Source: Legionella feeleii | GTDB taxonomy: Bacteria > Pseudomonadota > Gammaproteobacteria > Legionellales > Legionellaceae | Length of the DNA stretch: 64,000 nucleotides | Assembly: GCF_001467625.1 (NCBI RefSeq) | Contig: NZ_LNYB01000085.1 | Location: 348,564-412,563, forward strand | Reading direction: 5' to 3' | Shown here: in pieces, positions 37,479-47,615 of the stretch | Layout of the letters: each line of letters opens with the position of its first letter | Numbering within the stretch: the stretch's first letter is position 1 | The notes under the pieces: generated by a model | What the model saw: the letters and a program-made list of their open reading frames with translations, nothing else | Database searches by the model: none | Told to the model about the DNA's origin: nothing | Position numbers and translations under genes: made by a program

Positions 37479-38711
37479 CTATTCTAGGCCGTTCATAAAA
37501 GATACGCCATGCATTAAGGGCTCAATTTGCAAATATTCCGCGATGCTTTGGCCAATATCCGCAAAACTATCGCGACGTCCGATAAAACAACTACCTAATT
37601 TTGGGCCAAAAGCCAAAACGGGGATATGTTCCCTTGTATGATCTGAGCCCGGAAACGTAGGATCACAACCATGGTCGGCAGCTATGACAACCACATCACG
37701 AGGTTCCAATTGTTCTATCAGCTCTGGTAAACGCTGATCAAATTGTTCTAGCGCATGAGCATACCCGCTCACATCGCGCCGATGACCATAAGAAGAGTCA
37801 AAATCAACAAAATTGGTAAAGACCAAGCTACCCGCTGGCGCTGTTTTCATTGCCGCTAAAGTAGCATCAAATAAGGCTTGATTACCATCTGCTTTAATTG
37901 TCTGCGTCAACCCCTGATGAGCAAAGATATCGGCAATTTTACCAATAGCAATGACTTCTCGCCCTGCCTTTTTTAAAGCATCTAAAAGTGTCGGTGCAGG
38001 CGGCAAAGTTGCATAATCACGGCGATTACCCGTACGGGAAAATCCACCAGGTCTACCAATAAAAGGCCGGGCAATAACCCGTCCTATCTGATAATCATCG
38101 ACTAGTTGACGCGCAATTTCACATACTTCATATAAACGCGCCAAACCAAAACTTTCTTCATGGGCCGCAATTTGAAACACACTATCAGCCGACGTGTAAA
38201 CGATTGGTTTACCGGTCTTAATATGCTCTTCACCCAGCTCATCAATAATTGTGGTGCCCGAAGCATGTTTCTGCCCCAATACACCAGGTAAACCTGCTTT
38301 TTTTATCAATTCATTAATTAGTTTTTGCGGAAAACAGGGCTGTTCAGCGGGAAAATAACCCCACTCAAAGGTCACTGGCACTCCAGCCAACTCCCAATGG
38401 CCACTTGGTGTGTCCTTGCCCAGGCTTTGCTCCACAGCATAACCGTAATATCCCTTTGGAGTAGCAAGCGTTGATAAATCTAGTAAAGGAAGACCTGAAC
38501 TGGCTACAGTTGCATGATACAAACCCAGGCTTGCTAAATTAGGGAGATGTAATGGCCCCTGACGCACTCCGTCTTTATTAGCAAGTCCTTCACTGCAAGT
38601 CTGATAAATGTGAGCAAAGGTATTAGCTCCCTCATCACCATAACGGTGCGCATCAAGACTTGCGCCAATTCCCAAGGAATCCATTAATAAAATACAAACA
38701 CGCCCAAGCAT
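37479..38711 (-). CDS. deoB: Phosphopentomutase
   Basis: Manganese-dependent interconversion of (deoxy)ribose 1-phosphate and 5-phosphate, linking nucleoside breakdown to the pentose pathway. The 410-residue protein is of the alkaline phosphatase superfamily, with the metal motif [11 protein letters not shown] near the start and [21 protein letters not shown] near residue 345-365. The cap domain lies between. It starts two bases after an MFS gene and ends the apparent tdk-MFS-MFS-deoB unit, which fits thymidine/deoxynucleoside salvage. Confidence 0.94.
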   Translation of the reverse strand: MLGRVCILLMDSLGIGASLDAHRYGDEGANTFAHIYQTCSEGLANKDGVRQGPLHLPNLASLGLYHATVASSGLPLLDLSTLATPKGYYGYAVEQSLGKDTPSGHWELAGVPVTFEWGYFPAEQPCFPQKLINELIKKAGLPGVLGQKHASGTTIIDELGEEHIKTGKPIVYTSADSVFQIAAHEESFGLARLYEVCEIARQLVDDYQIGRVIARPFIGRPGGFSRTGNRRDYATLPPAPTLLDALKKAGREVIAIGKIADIFAHQGLTQTIKADGNQALFDATLAAMKTAPAGSLVFTNFVDFDSSYGHRRDVSGYAHALEQFDQRLPELIEQLEPRDVVVIAADHGCDPTFPGSDHTREHIPVLAFGPKLGSCFIGRRDSFADIGQSIAEYLQIEPLMHGVSFMNGLE

Positions 38712-38713
38712 CC

Positions 38714-39994
38714 TTATACCTCTTTTTGTCGACAGTGGGTTTCTTTTAAACCAAATAAGACAAACAGAGCCAGAATTAAGCCTAGCGGTAAAATCATTGC
38801 AGCATATTGGTAATCGCCCAATGAATACACAGGAACACCATCCAGCATTTTCATCTCGCCATGATGCATCAATAAAATACTAAATAAATTCTGATAAATG
38901 ATATAACCGCCTTGAGTCAATATGGAAACCACACTGACTGCCGTGGCAGTTATTAATGGAGAACTGCTTTCAGCAACCAGTGCATAACTTATTACCTGGG
39001 CAGCTGTAAAAAAACCCAAGAGAAAAAATAACACTTTCATGACAGGTAAAGAAACAGGCACAAACAATACTACAAGCATGGTTACCAAAGAGGCCCATAC
39101 GCCAACCTTCATTGGTAATACACGTAAACCCAGTTTATCTGAACACCAGCCAATTAATGGCCCACCAATAATTGCCCCAAGAAATAACATGGAATTAACC
39201 ACTGCCGCATCTTCTTTGGTGACGCCCATTCTCTGGACTAGATAGAGTGAACCCATCATAGCACCAAACACAGCAATAGCCATGTTCATAAGGCTAGTAT
39301 AGAGTGCAGCCCTTAAGGTTTGTGGATTAAGATAAGCTTTTTTAGCCGTAACAAGCAAACTGACTTTTTGCCCCGCTTTGTGGCCTGGATCCTGCGCTTT
39401 GTCAATAATTGCAAACGACATGAAAACCAACATGGCCGTACCAAGCCAGCCTACTTGTATCAAAGCATCCCGCCAACCAATCTGGGCGACTAATTTGGTC
39501 AAAGGATATTGCGCCAACATACCACCGGTCATTGCCATGGTGACAATTACACCGGCAACCATTGCCATACGTTGGGGTGGAAACCAGCGGGAAGCCAAAC
39601 GAACTGGCCCCAGAAAACAAAATGCGCTGCCAATACCAGTAACAAAACGACAAAACAACGCCAAATAAAAGGAATGTGCATGAGCAAGGATGAAGGTGCT
39701 TAACACACAAAGCAGCATTGCCACCAGAATAGTTTTTTTAGTTGAAAATCGATCGAGGACAATACCTGCTACAAACAGGAAGAGAACATTTGAAAGATAG
39801 TATATGCTTGATAAATAAGCCATCTTATCGGCTTGCACATGAAAATCGTACATAATATTATCAGCAATAGATGCAAACATATTGCCTTGAATAAATTCGT
39901 AAAAGAAAAACAGTGATGCACTAAAACAAACTAACCATGGTAAGAAAGTTGATGCCAATCTCTCACTTCCTTTGAATTCTTCCACCATCTGCAT
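38714..39994 (-). CDS. MFS transporter of the PhtC/PhtD thymidine-salvage type
   Basis: Twelve-helix MFS protein of 426 residues with [15 protein letters not shown] after helix 2. It lies between a second MFS paralog (nine bases upstream) and deoB, with tdk at the head of the cluster. In L. pneumophila the adjacent genes phtC and phtD, close to nucleoside salvage genes, are reported to support thymidine salvage; this arrangement matches. I cannot say which of the two genes corresponds to phtC or phtD. A GAGGAG ribosome site precedes the ATG. Confidence 0.78.
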   Translation of the reverse strand: MQMVEEFKGSERLASTFLPWLVCFSASLFFFYEFIQGNMFASIADNIMYDFHVQADKMAYLSSIYYLSNVLFLFVAGIVLDRFSTKKTILVAMLLCVLSTFILAHAHSFYLALFCRFVTGIGSAFCFLGPVRLASRWFPPQRMAMVAGVIVTMAMTGGMLAQYPLTKLVAQIGWRDALIQVGWLGTAMLVFMSFAIIDKAQDPGHKAGQKVSLLVTAKKAYLNPQTLRAALYTSLMNMAIAVFGAMMGSLYLVQRMGVTKEDAAVVNSMLFLGAIIGGPLIGWCSDKLGLRVLPMKVGVWASLVTMLVVLFVPVSLPVMKVLFFLLGFFTAAQVISYALVAESSSPLITATAVSVVSILTQGGYIIYQNLFSILLMHHGEMKMLDGVPVYSLGDYQYAAMILPLGLILALFVLFGLKETHCRQKEV

Positions 39995-40003
39995 AAAAAC
40001 TCC

Positions 40004-41284
40004 TCAATCCAAACGTTTGCAGTAAGTCTCACGAGTCATCAAAACCGCCAGTAAAGCTGCTACAGCGGTTAGAGGAAATATCCACATCGCATATTGAAAG
40101 TCAGCTACTGTATATTGTTGTGCTGAAGCAATAGCATGGTGTTGCATTAATACACCAAATATTACTTGCCCCACACCGCCTCCGCCCATGATAAGAACTG
40201 AAGCGATACCAGTTGCCGTACCTGTATTTTTGGTTGAATTACTTTCAGCAATTAGGGGATAACTAATCACTTGAGTGCTTGTGAATAAACCCAACATGAA
40301 AAACAGGATACTTAATTGGAGCTGCGATAAAGCAAGATCCATAAATAAAGGCAGTACAGCTAATAAGGTTGCCAGGGCACCAATGATCATTAAGGGTTTG
40401 CGACGTCCCTGGCTATCCGAAAGCCAGCCCACCAAGGGGCACCCAAGAATGCTCCCCATAAAGATGAGGCTAACAACATTAGAGGCATCCATTTCAGATA
40501 AATGGTGCACAACTTGCAAATAACTAGCTCCCCACAAAGCACAAAGCACCATGATAGGTAAATTCAAAAAAGAGGTATAAAAACCAGCAAGCCAGTTTTG
40601 GCGATTAGCCAGCGACTGCAGAAAACCCGGAAGAAGGGCTGCTTGCTCTGACGTATGACGCATTGAGACGATATAGGGCTTATCTTCAACTATTTTATAA
40701 ATCCACAGCAACAAAATCACGCCTACTGCCCCGTCAATCAACAAAGAATTTCTCCACCCATAGTACTCATTAAGATGAGCAAAAGGAGTATGTGCCATCA
40801 TCCCACCCAAAAAGGCCATTGTTACTAAGGAACCGATAACCAAGGCTTGACGGCGTGGTGGAAACCAATTCGAGACTAATACCACACAGGATAAAAAACA
40901 GAATGCATTACCAATCCCTGATAAAAAATGAAAAAAACAAGCTAAAGCAAAGGAGTGAGTCAGTGCAAATCCGAACGTACCAATCACACAAATGAACATG
41001 GCACTAAGAATTACCTGGCGGGTAGAAAAACGATCCAGAATGATGCCTGCGGGTAACAGAAATAAAATATCTGCCCACAAATAAGTACTCGACATCCAGC
41101 TAAGCTGAGCAGCATTTAAGTGAAAATCATCGCGTAAGGGTTGGTTAATTACATCAAAGATATTAAGTTGAAAAAATTCGTAAAAGAAAAATAATCCTGC
41201 TGACAGGCAGACCATCCAAGCCATTAAGTCACCACGAGGCAAAGTTACGCCCGAATCCACTGCGACTGAATCAGACAAGATCAC
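40004..41284 (-). CDS. MFS transporter of the PhtC/PhtD thymidine-salvage type, paralog
   Basis: MFS protein of 426 residues, paralogous to its downstream neighbour (shared FFFYEF.Q.N.F start, GIILDRFSTRQVIL after helix 2, similar C-terminus). The start lies 45 bases after the tdk stop. The position between tdk and deoB implies a nucleoside, probably thymidine or another deoxynucleoside, as substrate (inference from context and from L. pneumophila knowledge). Two paralogs side by side may work as a pair or with different affinities. Confidence 0.78.
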   Translation of the reverse strand: MILSDSVAVDSGVTLPRGDLMAWMVCLSAGLFFFYEFFQLNIFDVINQPLRDDFHLNAAQLSWMSSTYLWADILFLLPAGIILDRFSTRQVILSAMFICVIGTFGFALTHSFALACFFHFLSGIGNAFCFLSCVVLVSNWFPPRRQALVIGSLVTMAFLGGMMAHTPFAHLNEYYGWRNSLLIDGAVGVILLLWIYKIVEDKPYIVSMRHTSEQAALLPGFLQSLANRQNWLAGFYTSFLNLPIMVLCALWGASYLQVVHHLSEMDASNVVSLIFMGSILGCPLVGWLSDSQGRRKPLMIIGALATLLAVLPLFMDLALSQLQLSILFFMLGLFTSTQVISYPLIAESNSTKNTGTATGIASVLIMGGGGVGQVIFGVLMQHHAIASAQQYTVADFQYAMWIFPLTAVAALLAVLMTRETYCKRLD

Positions 41285-41328
41285 TCCTTAGCAAGGGTTG
41301 CAAAATTTGCGGCGAATTGTATCAAAAA

Positions 41329-41958
41329 TCACATTGGATTGGTATCTTTATTGAACAATTTTTTCTTGCCAGGCAATACACCGACTTCCCCAGTTTTAAA
41401 ATGCCGCCGGCAAGTAGAAACATAAAGTCCATCTCCGCCAATAACTACCTGCTCCCCCTCTGAAATCACTTCACCTGCTTCACCAAGACGCAAATTCATG
41501 ATTGCCTTACGCCCGCAATGACAAATTGTTTTAAGCTCGATTAATTCATCGGCCCAGGCAAGTAAATATTGGCTCCCCTCAAATAACTCCCCTCTGAAAT
41601 CAGTTCGTAAACCATAGGCTAAAACTGGAATCTGTAATTGATCAGTAATTTCTGTTAGCTGACTAACCTGCTTACGGGTTAGAAATTGCGCTTCATCAAT
41701 CAGTACACAAGCATAGCGTTGCCCTTGTTGCAGGCGAGAACTGACTTGTTTATACAAATCATCTTCATTGTCAAAAATTAAGGCTTGCTCTGCTAAACCA
41801 ATTCGGGAATGAATAACTCCTTGCTGATATCGAGTATCAATAGCCGGTGTATATAGTAAGGTTTGCATGCCACGCTCACGATAATTATGGCTGGATTGCA
41901 GTAAAACCGTGCTTTTACCTGCATTCATAGCCGCAAAATAGAAATAAAGCTTTGCCAT
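41329..41958 (-). CDS. tdk: Thymidine kinase
   Basis: Type II thymidine kinase of 209 residues: ATP + thymidine to ADP + dTMP. Walker A is [14 protein letters not shown] at residues about 8-20; VLIDEAQFL carries the catalytic Glu; CHCGRKA and CRRHF hold the structural zinc. It is the first gene of the tdk-MFS-MFS-deoB cluster. The arrangement suggests that imported thymidine is either phosphorylated by Tdk or, after phosphorolysis, its sugar is recovered by DeoB. Confidence 0.95.
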   Translation of the reverse strand: MAKLYFYFAAMNAGKSTVLLQSSHNYRERGMQTLLYTPAIDTRYQQGVIHSRIGLAEQALIFDNEDDLYKQVSSRLQQGQRYACVLIDEAQFLTRKQVSQLTEITDQLQIPVLAYGLRTDFRGELFEGSQYLLAWADELIELKTICHCGRKAIMNLRLGEAGEVISEGEQVVIGGDGLYVSTCRRHFKTGEVGVLPGKKKLFNKDTNPM

Positions 41959-42023
41959 AAAAACGATAACCTAATTAAAAGTTCACGTACTCTACTATGG
42001 ATTAGCTAAAGAAAATAGAATCG

Positions 42024-42381
42024 GGACTTACGAAAAACGTCGAGGTCGAGGCAAAATTGATTTTAATGAGGGAGTTTAGCCTCACTAAATGACCCAATTA
42101 AAAGCAAATTTAACGAAGAGATCGGCGTTTGCGTAGTATCAGGACTTACGAAAAACGTCGCGGCTGAGGCAAAATTGGATTTTAATGAGCGAGTTTAGCC
42201 TCACTAAATGACCCAATTAAAAGCAAATTTTAACGAAGAGATCGGCGTTTGCGTAGTATCAGGACTTACGAAAAACGTCGAGGTTGAGGCAAAATTGGAT
42301 TTTAATGAGGGAGTTTAGCCTACCTAAATGACCGAATTGAAATCAAATTTTAACGAAGAGATCGACGTTTTTCGTAAGTCC
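42024..42381. repeat. Three-unit tandem repeat bounded by perfect inverted repeats
   Basis: Units of 118, 120 and 120 bases start at 42024, 42142 and 42262, each with GGACTTACGAAAAACGTCG or a one- to two-base variant. The right edge, CGACGTTTTTCGTAAGTCC (42363-42381), is the perfect complement of the left edge (42024-42042). Internal unit ends (CGGCGTTTGCGTAGTATC) are decayed versions of that terminus. Each unit also has an inner TGAGGC...GCCTCA dyad. No open frame is present. It resembles a MITE or palindromic element amplified in tandem. Confidence 0.85.
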
Positions 42382-42445
42382 TTTGCAAATTAGATCGACT
42401 GAGCCTATATTAGCAGCGACTCAAGCTCATGCTAAGGATAATTCT

Positions 42446-43492
42446 ATGATTCCAGTACAAGGATATGCTGCCCCAAAGGCAAAAGCGCCTCTTGCTCCTT
42501 ACTCTTTTAAACGCAGAGATGTAGGCGAGCATGATGTTTTGATTGATATCCGTTATTGTGGTATTTGCCATTCCGATATTCACCAGGCACGCGATGAATG
42601 GGGTGGAGCGCTTTTTCCTATGGTACCTGGCCATGAAATTGTTGGTGTCGTCAGTAAAATTGGCGGGAAAGTAAAAAAATTTAAAGAGGGAGACCCCGTT
42701 GGAGTTGGCTGTTTCGTAGACTCCTGCCGACGTTGTGAAAGCTGCCGGGAAGGGTTAGAACAATATTGTTATGAGGGGATGACCACCACCTATAACGGTA
42801 TGGAACGTAGTGGTAAGCAACTCACCCAGGGCGGGTATTCAACCAAGATTGTGGTGAACGAAAATTATGTCCTTCATATTCCCGACAATTTGCCTCTCGA
42901 TGCAACAGCACCTCTTTTGTGCGCCGGGATTACTCTCTACTCGCCATTAAAACATTGGAAAGCCGGCCCAGGAAAAAAAGTGGCTATTGTTGGTTTGGGT
43001 GGTTTGGGGCATATGGGTGTCAAGCTTGCCCATGCGTTAGGAGCAGAGGTCACTGTGCTCAGTCATTCATCTGCCAAAGAAGCTGACAGCAAGCGCCTGG
43101 GTGCTGATTATTTTTATGCAACCTCAATGGCGTCGACTTTCGTCAAATTAAGCGCCAGTTTTGATCTTATTATATGTACTGTTTCGACAGGCATTGATTG
43201 GAATCAATACTTAAGATTACTTAAACGCGAAGGAACCATGGTCGTCTTGGGAGTTCCTGAAAAAAATGTTCCGGTTGGTGCATTTTCGCTGGTTAGCGGG
43301 CGTCGCAGCCTTGCCGGTTCCTTGATTGGCGGGATTAAAGAAACCCAGGAAATGCTTGATTTCTGTGGTAAGCATAACATCACATCGGAGATTGAGTTAA
43401 TTTCCATTCAACAAGTCAATGAAGCCTATGAACGCGTTTTAAAAAGCGATGTCCGCTATCGTTTTGTCATTGACCTAGCCTCGTTGAAATAA
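42446..43492 (+). CDS. Zinc-dependent NAD(P) alcohol dehydrogenase (YahK/CAD family)
   Basis: Medium-chain dehydrogenase of 348 residues reducing aldehydes with NADPH or NADH. Catalytic zinc: [10 protein letters not shown] and GHEIVG; structural zinc: the four cysteines in [17 protein letters not shown]. The Rossmann motif is [14 protein letters not shown]. coli YahK is the closest model I know. The ATG at 42446 follows AAGGA and gives the family length; the frame is open further upstream into the repeat element but lacks a sensible start. The gene begins 64 bases after the tandem repeat. Confidence 0.88.
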   Translation: MIPVQGYAAPKAKAPLAPYSFKRRDVGEHDVLIDIRYCGICHSDIHQARDEWGGALFPMVPGHEIVGVVSKIGGKVKKFKEGDPVGVGCFVDSCRRCESCREGLEQYCYEGMTTTYNGMERSGKQLTQGGYSTKIVVNENYVLHIPDNLPLDATAPLLCAGITLYSPLKHWKAGPGKKVAIVGLGGLGHMGVKLAHALGAEVTVLSHSSAKEADSKRLGADYFYATSMASTFVKLSASFDLIICTVSTGIDWNQYLRLLKREGTMVVLGVPEKNVPVGAFSLVSGRRSLAGSLIGGIKETQEMLDFCGKHNITSEIELISIQQVNEAYERVLKSDVRYRFVIDLASLK

Positions 43493-43496
43493 ATAG

Positions 43497-43517
43497 TGAG
43501 CCCGGCTATCGGGCTCA
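43497..43517 (+). terminator. Hairpin after alcohol dehydrogenase gene
   Basis: TGAGCCCG (43497-43504), loop GCTAT and CGGGCTCA (43510-43517) give a perfect 8-bp GC-rich stem 5 bases after the stop. An A-run rather than a U-run follows on this strand, so it may act through structure only. Confidence 0.45.
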
Positions 43518-43736
43518 TCAAAAAACTGCCCTCAGTTCAAGTGGACTTCACCAATCAATATGCCTATAATTTGGGCAATTATTAATTGTTGTAGCGCTGT
43601 AAATTGTGAGAGTTTTATTTATTAACTTGTCTGACCCCGGGACATTAGGGAAAAAATCGGGTGAAGCTTTAAAAAAAAACATAAACCCTCTTTCTTTGCC
43701 AAAGATAAAAGTAGCAAAGTAACCGTATTAAACCTG

Positions 43737-44681
43737 ATGACTTGCGCGTTGCAATTTGCCGACTCAGGAACGATCACTTTAGATCAGCAGACCTCAAAAA
43801 TTCTTCAGGACTGGTTAAGCAAGAGAAAAAAGAACTATAAAATTATTATTGCCGCGCACGGTAAAGTCGATGATACCGATTACTGTTACGCCGAATCAGA
43901 TCCTGAAGAGCTTTTCAAAACCCATAAATTACTCAATTATGCTCAGCTCGCTGCATTCGTAAAAAGTCTCCTTGTCATGAAAGGTCAAAAAATGCCTTTC
44001 AATATGACTTTGAGTATTTGTTATAGTGCCCGCAGTCAAGAGCATGGGAAAGACCATATTCGCCAACTTGCAGAAATTGATATACGAACCAGTTTTGCAG
44101 CAAAATTTTATGCTCTCCTGGTTACTGAGTGCAACCTGCGTCTAAAAGCAGTTACGGGTTCCGTCGAATTTGATGAGATAACCGGCTCTTTACTCGTCGA
44201 AAGTGAAGAAGCCATCGAGGTAATGGAGCGTTATGATAGTTGCCTTAGAGAACTTAAACGTTTTGAACAAAAAACAGTCCAACCGCTGATGACAGCGTTT
44301 ATCGATACCAATGGCTATGACGCCTGGGAAATTTATTTGCGCGATAATGATTATAAAAAGCAGGACACCCCTTTAGATAAGGTCTGGACGCTATTTATTG
44401 CTATACAGGACAAATATGAAGAATTGCGCAAGGTAAAAACTCAATTAAGTCAAAAACATTATGGGCAAATCGTGTTTCATTATGATACACAAAGGGATAC
44501 AGTGACTATTTCGTTAAAGCACAAAGAAAAACAAACCACCCTTAAAGTAATAAAACGGGATGATTTTGTTGCTTATTATAGCCCTGCTGACCAACAAGAG
44601 TTACTGCACGGCAAAAAACCATCGCCTGCGAAAGCTATTTCAGACGAGATAGACTCAATGTTCTCAAACCATAAGGCATAA
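43737..44681 (+). CDS. Uncharacterised protein with clan CD-like His/Cys dyad
   Basis: A 314-residue protein I do not recognise by name. Residues 35-43 (KIIIAAHGK) and 90-97 (MTLSICYS) place a His41 after one hydrophobic strand and a Cys95 after another, the order seen in clan CD cysteine peptidases (caspase, C80 and related folds). The C-terminal half is charged and helical, ending in a hydrophilic tail. The frame stays open upstream to 43665 without a normal start codon, and there is no ribosome site at the ATG, so the 5' end may be wrong or damaged. A translocated effector protease is possible; this is inference only. Confidence 0.6.
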   Translation: MTCALQFADSGTITLDQQTSKILQDWLSKRKKNYKIIIAAHGKVDDTDYCYAESDPEELFKTHKLLNYAQLAAFVKSLLVMKGQKMPFNMTLSICYSARSQEHGKDHIRQLAEIDIRTSFAAKFYALLVTECNLRLKAVTGSVEFDEITGSLLVESEEAIEVMERYDSCLRELKRFEQKTVQPLMTAFIDTNGYDAWEIYLRDNDYKKQDTPLDKVWTLFIAIQDKYEELRKVKTQLSQKHYGQIVFHYDTQRDTVTISLKHKEKQTTLKVIKRDDFVAYYSPADQQELLHGKKPSPAKAISDEIDSMFSNHKA

Positions 44682-44759
44682 CAGTACTCCTTTTGACAAT
44701 GATTGGCTAATTGCTTACTTTTAAAGACTACCCTCCGCAATTGCAAAAGGATTTGGACC

Positions 44760-46262
44760 GTGAGACTCATAAGTTCGGTAAAAATACCCGCCTTTTTAGC
44801 AGGCTTCGTTTTTTCCTTTGCAAGCCTGAATTTCCCTCTAATCGCCGCTGCTACTCCTTCTGACGCTAAAAAACCGATCTTACAAGTCAGGGATAAACCC
44901 TTTCAATTGGATAGTCAGGGAAAAACAGTAAACGCTTTTGAAGTCGTATTGATTCAACCTGATGGGACAGAAAGCAAAGAAGGCTATACCGGTGTTAAAG
45001 GAGACTGGTTTGATGTCATTGTGGAAAATAAATCCGCAGAGCCGATTACCTTGCATTGGCATGGCTTGATTGTACCTAATGATCAGGATGGCGTTCCTGG
45101 GGTCACCCAAACGTTAATACAACCAGGCGAAAAACGGCCTTATAAGTATAAGCTCGTGCAATCGGGCACCTACTGGATGCATTCCCATGAAGGCTTCCAA
45201 GAGCAACAGCAATTGTCAGCACCCTTTGTCATTTATGAATCGGAGCAGCAAAAAAATAGCGAACAGGATGTGGTTATGTTTATGAAAGATTTTACTTATC
45301 AAGACCCACAAGCCATATTCAACAAACTACGAAATACTAAAATGCCCGCTATGCAAATGGATAACATGCAAAATGGGGCTGGTATGCAAATGATGAAAGG
45401 AAGCGCTGATTATAATGATGTCAATTACGATGCGTACATCACGAATAAAAAAACCCTGGCCAAACCAACTATTCGTTATGTCACGCCTGGTCAAGTTAGA
45501 TTACGTATTATCAATGCAGCCGCTGCCACCAATTTTGTTGTTGATTTAGGAAAATTGCAGGGTTCTTTAGTGGCTGTTGATGGCGCAAAAGTTAAACCGG
45601 TTCAAGGTTCTAAATTTCCAATTGGTATTGCTAACCGCCTCGATATCATTGTGAATATCCCCTCCAATGGAGGGGCTTTCCCTATTTTGGGCCAAGCAGA
45701 AGGAACCAATAAACAAACAGGCTTAATACTCGCCACCAAAGGTGCGGAAATTCCCCAACTAAGTCCGACTGCCAGTCAAACCATCGGACGAATTCCTTAT
45801 TATGAATTAGAACAATCACTCAAAGCAGTTGACCCCTTGCCAAAGAAAACAGTCGATATCAGTTTAAATTACAACTTACAGGGAACAATGAACGGTTATC
45901 GCTGGATGTTAAATGATGAAAGCTGGCCTAAAATTAATCCGAAAATTGTCAAAAAAGGGCAACGTGTGGAGTTGGTATTTACCAATAAAACTGCCATGTC
46001 CCACCCTATGCATTTTCACGGCCACGTTTTTCAAGTGACAGAAATTAATGGGAAGCCCCTCAAAGACGGCGCCAGACGAGATACTGTCCTGGTTCAGCCA
46101 TTTACTACCGTCAAGGTTCAATTTGATGCTGATAATCCCGGCATCTGGATGAATCATTGCCATAATCTTTATCATATGGCAGGAGGAATGATGACCACGA
46201 TCGAATTTGCCGGTTATCCCAAACCTGCTTTTTATTTATCTACCATCGGCAAAACCCAATAA
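44760..46262 (+). CDS. Periplasmic multicopper oxidase (CopA/CueO type)
   Basis: Secreted copper oxidase of 500 residues with a signal peptide (to about residue 34, ending LIAAAT). Copper sites: HWHG and HSHEG in domain 1, and HPMHFHGH plus HCHNLYHMAGGM in the last domain; all histidines, the Cys and the axial Met of the T1 site are present. A Met-rich loop (MPAMQMDNMQNGAGMQMM) suggests cuprous ion binding, as in CueO. The GTG at 44760 follows AAAGGA and gives a proper signal peptide; the frame extends 19 codons upstream from a TTG. Copper tolerance is the expected role. Confidence 0.88.
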   Translation: MRLISSVKIPAFLAGFVFSFASLNFPLIAAATPSDAKKPILQVRDKPFQLDSQGKTVNAFEVVLIQPDGTESKEGYTGVKGDWFDVIVENKSAEPITLHWHGLIVPNDQDGVPGVTQTLIQPGEKRPYKYKLVQSGTYWMHSHEGFQEQQQLSAPFVIYESEQQKNSEQDVVMFMKDFTYQDPQAIFNKLRNTKMPAMQMDNMQNGAGMQMMKGSADYNDVNYDAYITNKKTLAKPTIRYVTPGQVRLRIINAAAATNFVVDLGKLQGSLVAVDGAKVKPVQGSKFPIGIANRLDIIVNIPSNGGAFPILGQAEGTNKQTGLILATKGAEIPQLSPTASQTIGRIPYYELEQSLKAVDPLPKKTVDISLNYNLQGTMNGYRWMLNDESWPKINPKIVKKGQRVELVFTNKTAMSHPMHFHGHVFQVTEINGKPLKDGARRDTVLVQPFTTVKVQFDADNPGIWMNHCHNLYHMAGGMMTTIEFAGYPKPAFYLSTIGKTQ

Positions 46263-46344
46263 TGGGCAGAGCAAGCGTATTTTTTGGCGCAAAATAAGAC
46301 TTGGCTTGGTGCCCTTATTGGATTGATTACTGCCAACGTTCTGT

Positions 46345-47505
46345 TTAATCTGGCCAGTACCAACCAGGGGCATCTAAAGGATCCTGGCCTTGCAGTTCAG
46401 TTTTACCAAGCTGTTTTTCAAGTTTGATCACGTTGCATCCAGGTTGTTCTTGCAAGAGGGTTATCAAACGCTCGGCATGAGAAACCACCCAGATCTGAGT
46501 ATTGTCTGATGCACGCAAAATCAGTCTTGCCAAAGCAGGTAATAAGTCCGGATGCAGGCTGGTTTCTGGTTCGTTAAGAATCATTAGTGAAGGTGGACGA
46601 GGGGTTAGCAGTGCGGCTAACAGTAATACATAACGTAAAGTACCATCCGAAAATTCAGCGCAGGATAGTGGCCTTAACAAACCATGCTGGGAAATAGCTA
46701 ACGATAAATACCCTTCCCCATGCTGAATAATGATCAACTTTGCCCCGGGAAAGGCATCGCTAAAGGCTTCATCTAAAGCATTACTGTCACCTATTTCTCG
46801 TATGGTCTGTAATGCAGCCGCAACATCATGACCATCATGATGAAGCACTGGTGTACGCGTGCCTAATTGCGCCCTGCGGGCAGGCGCATCACGATCAGTA
46901 CGAAAATGATCATAAAATCTCCAGTTACAAATAAACTCCCGCATATGGATTATTTCCGGTGTATGCTCTAAGGAGCCAATTTGGTTAAAGAGGCTTTCAA
47001 AAATATTCAAATGCTGTGAAACAACGTCAAACCGTCGTCCGGCACGGACTTTGACGAGAGGTCCCCGTCTGTCAACCAAAAGACTGGCTGGTCGGTAATA
47101 AGGCCCAGCCCATATGCACTCTCTCTTTATTTCTGGATCTAACGAGAACGCCGATGACGAAGGTGCTGGTAAGCCAAGAGAAATAGCATAGCCAAATTCG
47201 TCTGTAGCAAATCCCATGCGCATACGCTTTCTTTCTTTACGAGCCTGGCCTTCGACGGCTACCTCTCCTTTTAACATTGCCTTTGAAATGGTTTCGGGAC
47301 CAGCCCAAAATGTTGAAGATAAGCCTCCCTCCTGGGCCAAAGCCTGCACTACCCCACCCTGTGCTGTTTCTGCTAATAAACGCAGCGCACGGTAAATATT
47401 TGACTTCCCACTGCCATTTGGACCCGTAATAAGATTAAGCGAACCTAACGGAATAGCTAAATTTAAAACAGAACGGTAGTTATTTATGGCAAGCGTAAAA
47501 ATCAT
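46345..47505 (-). CDS. AAA-type ATPase (RecF/SMC-like predicted ATP-binding protein)
   Basis: A 386-residue protein with the SMC/RecF-like N-terminus NYRSVLNL and Walker A TGPNGSGKSN, a CAEFSDGTLRY signature loop near residue 280, Walker B PPSLMILNEPETSLHP, and VSHAERLI (switch His). This is the AAA_21 / DUF2813 type of ATPase. Related proteins appear in repair and in phage defence (OLD-like), but no nuclease domain or partner gene is visible, so no function is assigned. It is monocistronic and convergent with the multicopper oxidase. Confidence 0.75.
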   Translation of the reverse strand: MIFTLAINNYRSVLNLAIPLGSLNLITGPNGSGKSNIYRALRLLAETAQGGVVQALAQEGGLSSTFWAGPETISKAMLKGEVAVEGQARKERKRMRMGFATDEFGYAISLGLPAPSSSAFSLDPEIKRECIWAGPYYRPASLLVDRRGPLVKVRAGRRFDVVSQHLNIFESLFNQIGSLEHTPEIIHMREFICNWRFYDHFRTDRDAPARRAQLGTRTPVLHHDGHDVAAALQTIREIGDSNALDEAFSDAFPGAKLIIIQHGEGYLSLAISQHGLLRPLSCAEFSDGTLRYVLLLAALLTPRPPSLMILNEPETSLHPDLLPALARLILRASDNTQIWVVSHAERLITLLQEQPGCNVIKLEKQLGKTELQGQDPLDAPGWYWPD

Positions 47506-47615
47506 CAGGATTGGCTAAACACGATCAATTTTTTGCATTGTACAATGCCAACCAGATTGGGCAAACTAGGAAATTGTTATAAAAATTTCTAGCTGCCATT
47601 TTTGGAGAAAAAAGA

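Noticed and set aside
42024-42381. Possible CRISPR-like array
   Set aside because: Repeats of about 120 bases are directly adjacent with no unique spacers, and the ends are inverted repeats, so it is a tandem element.
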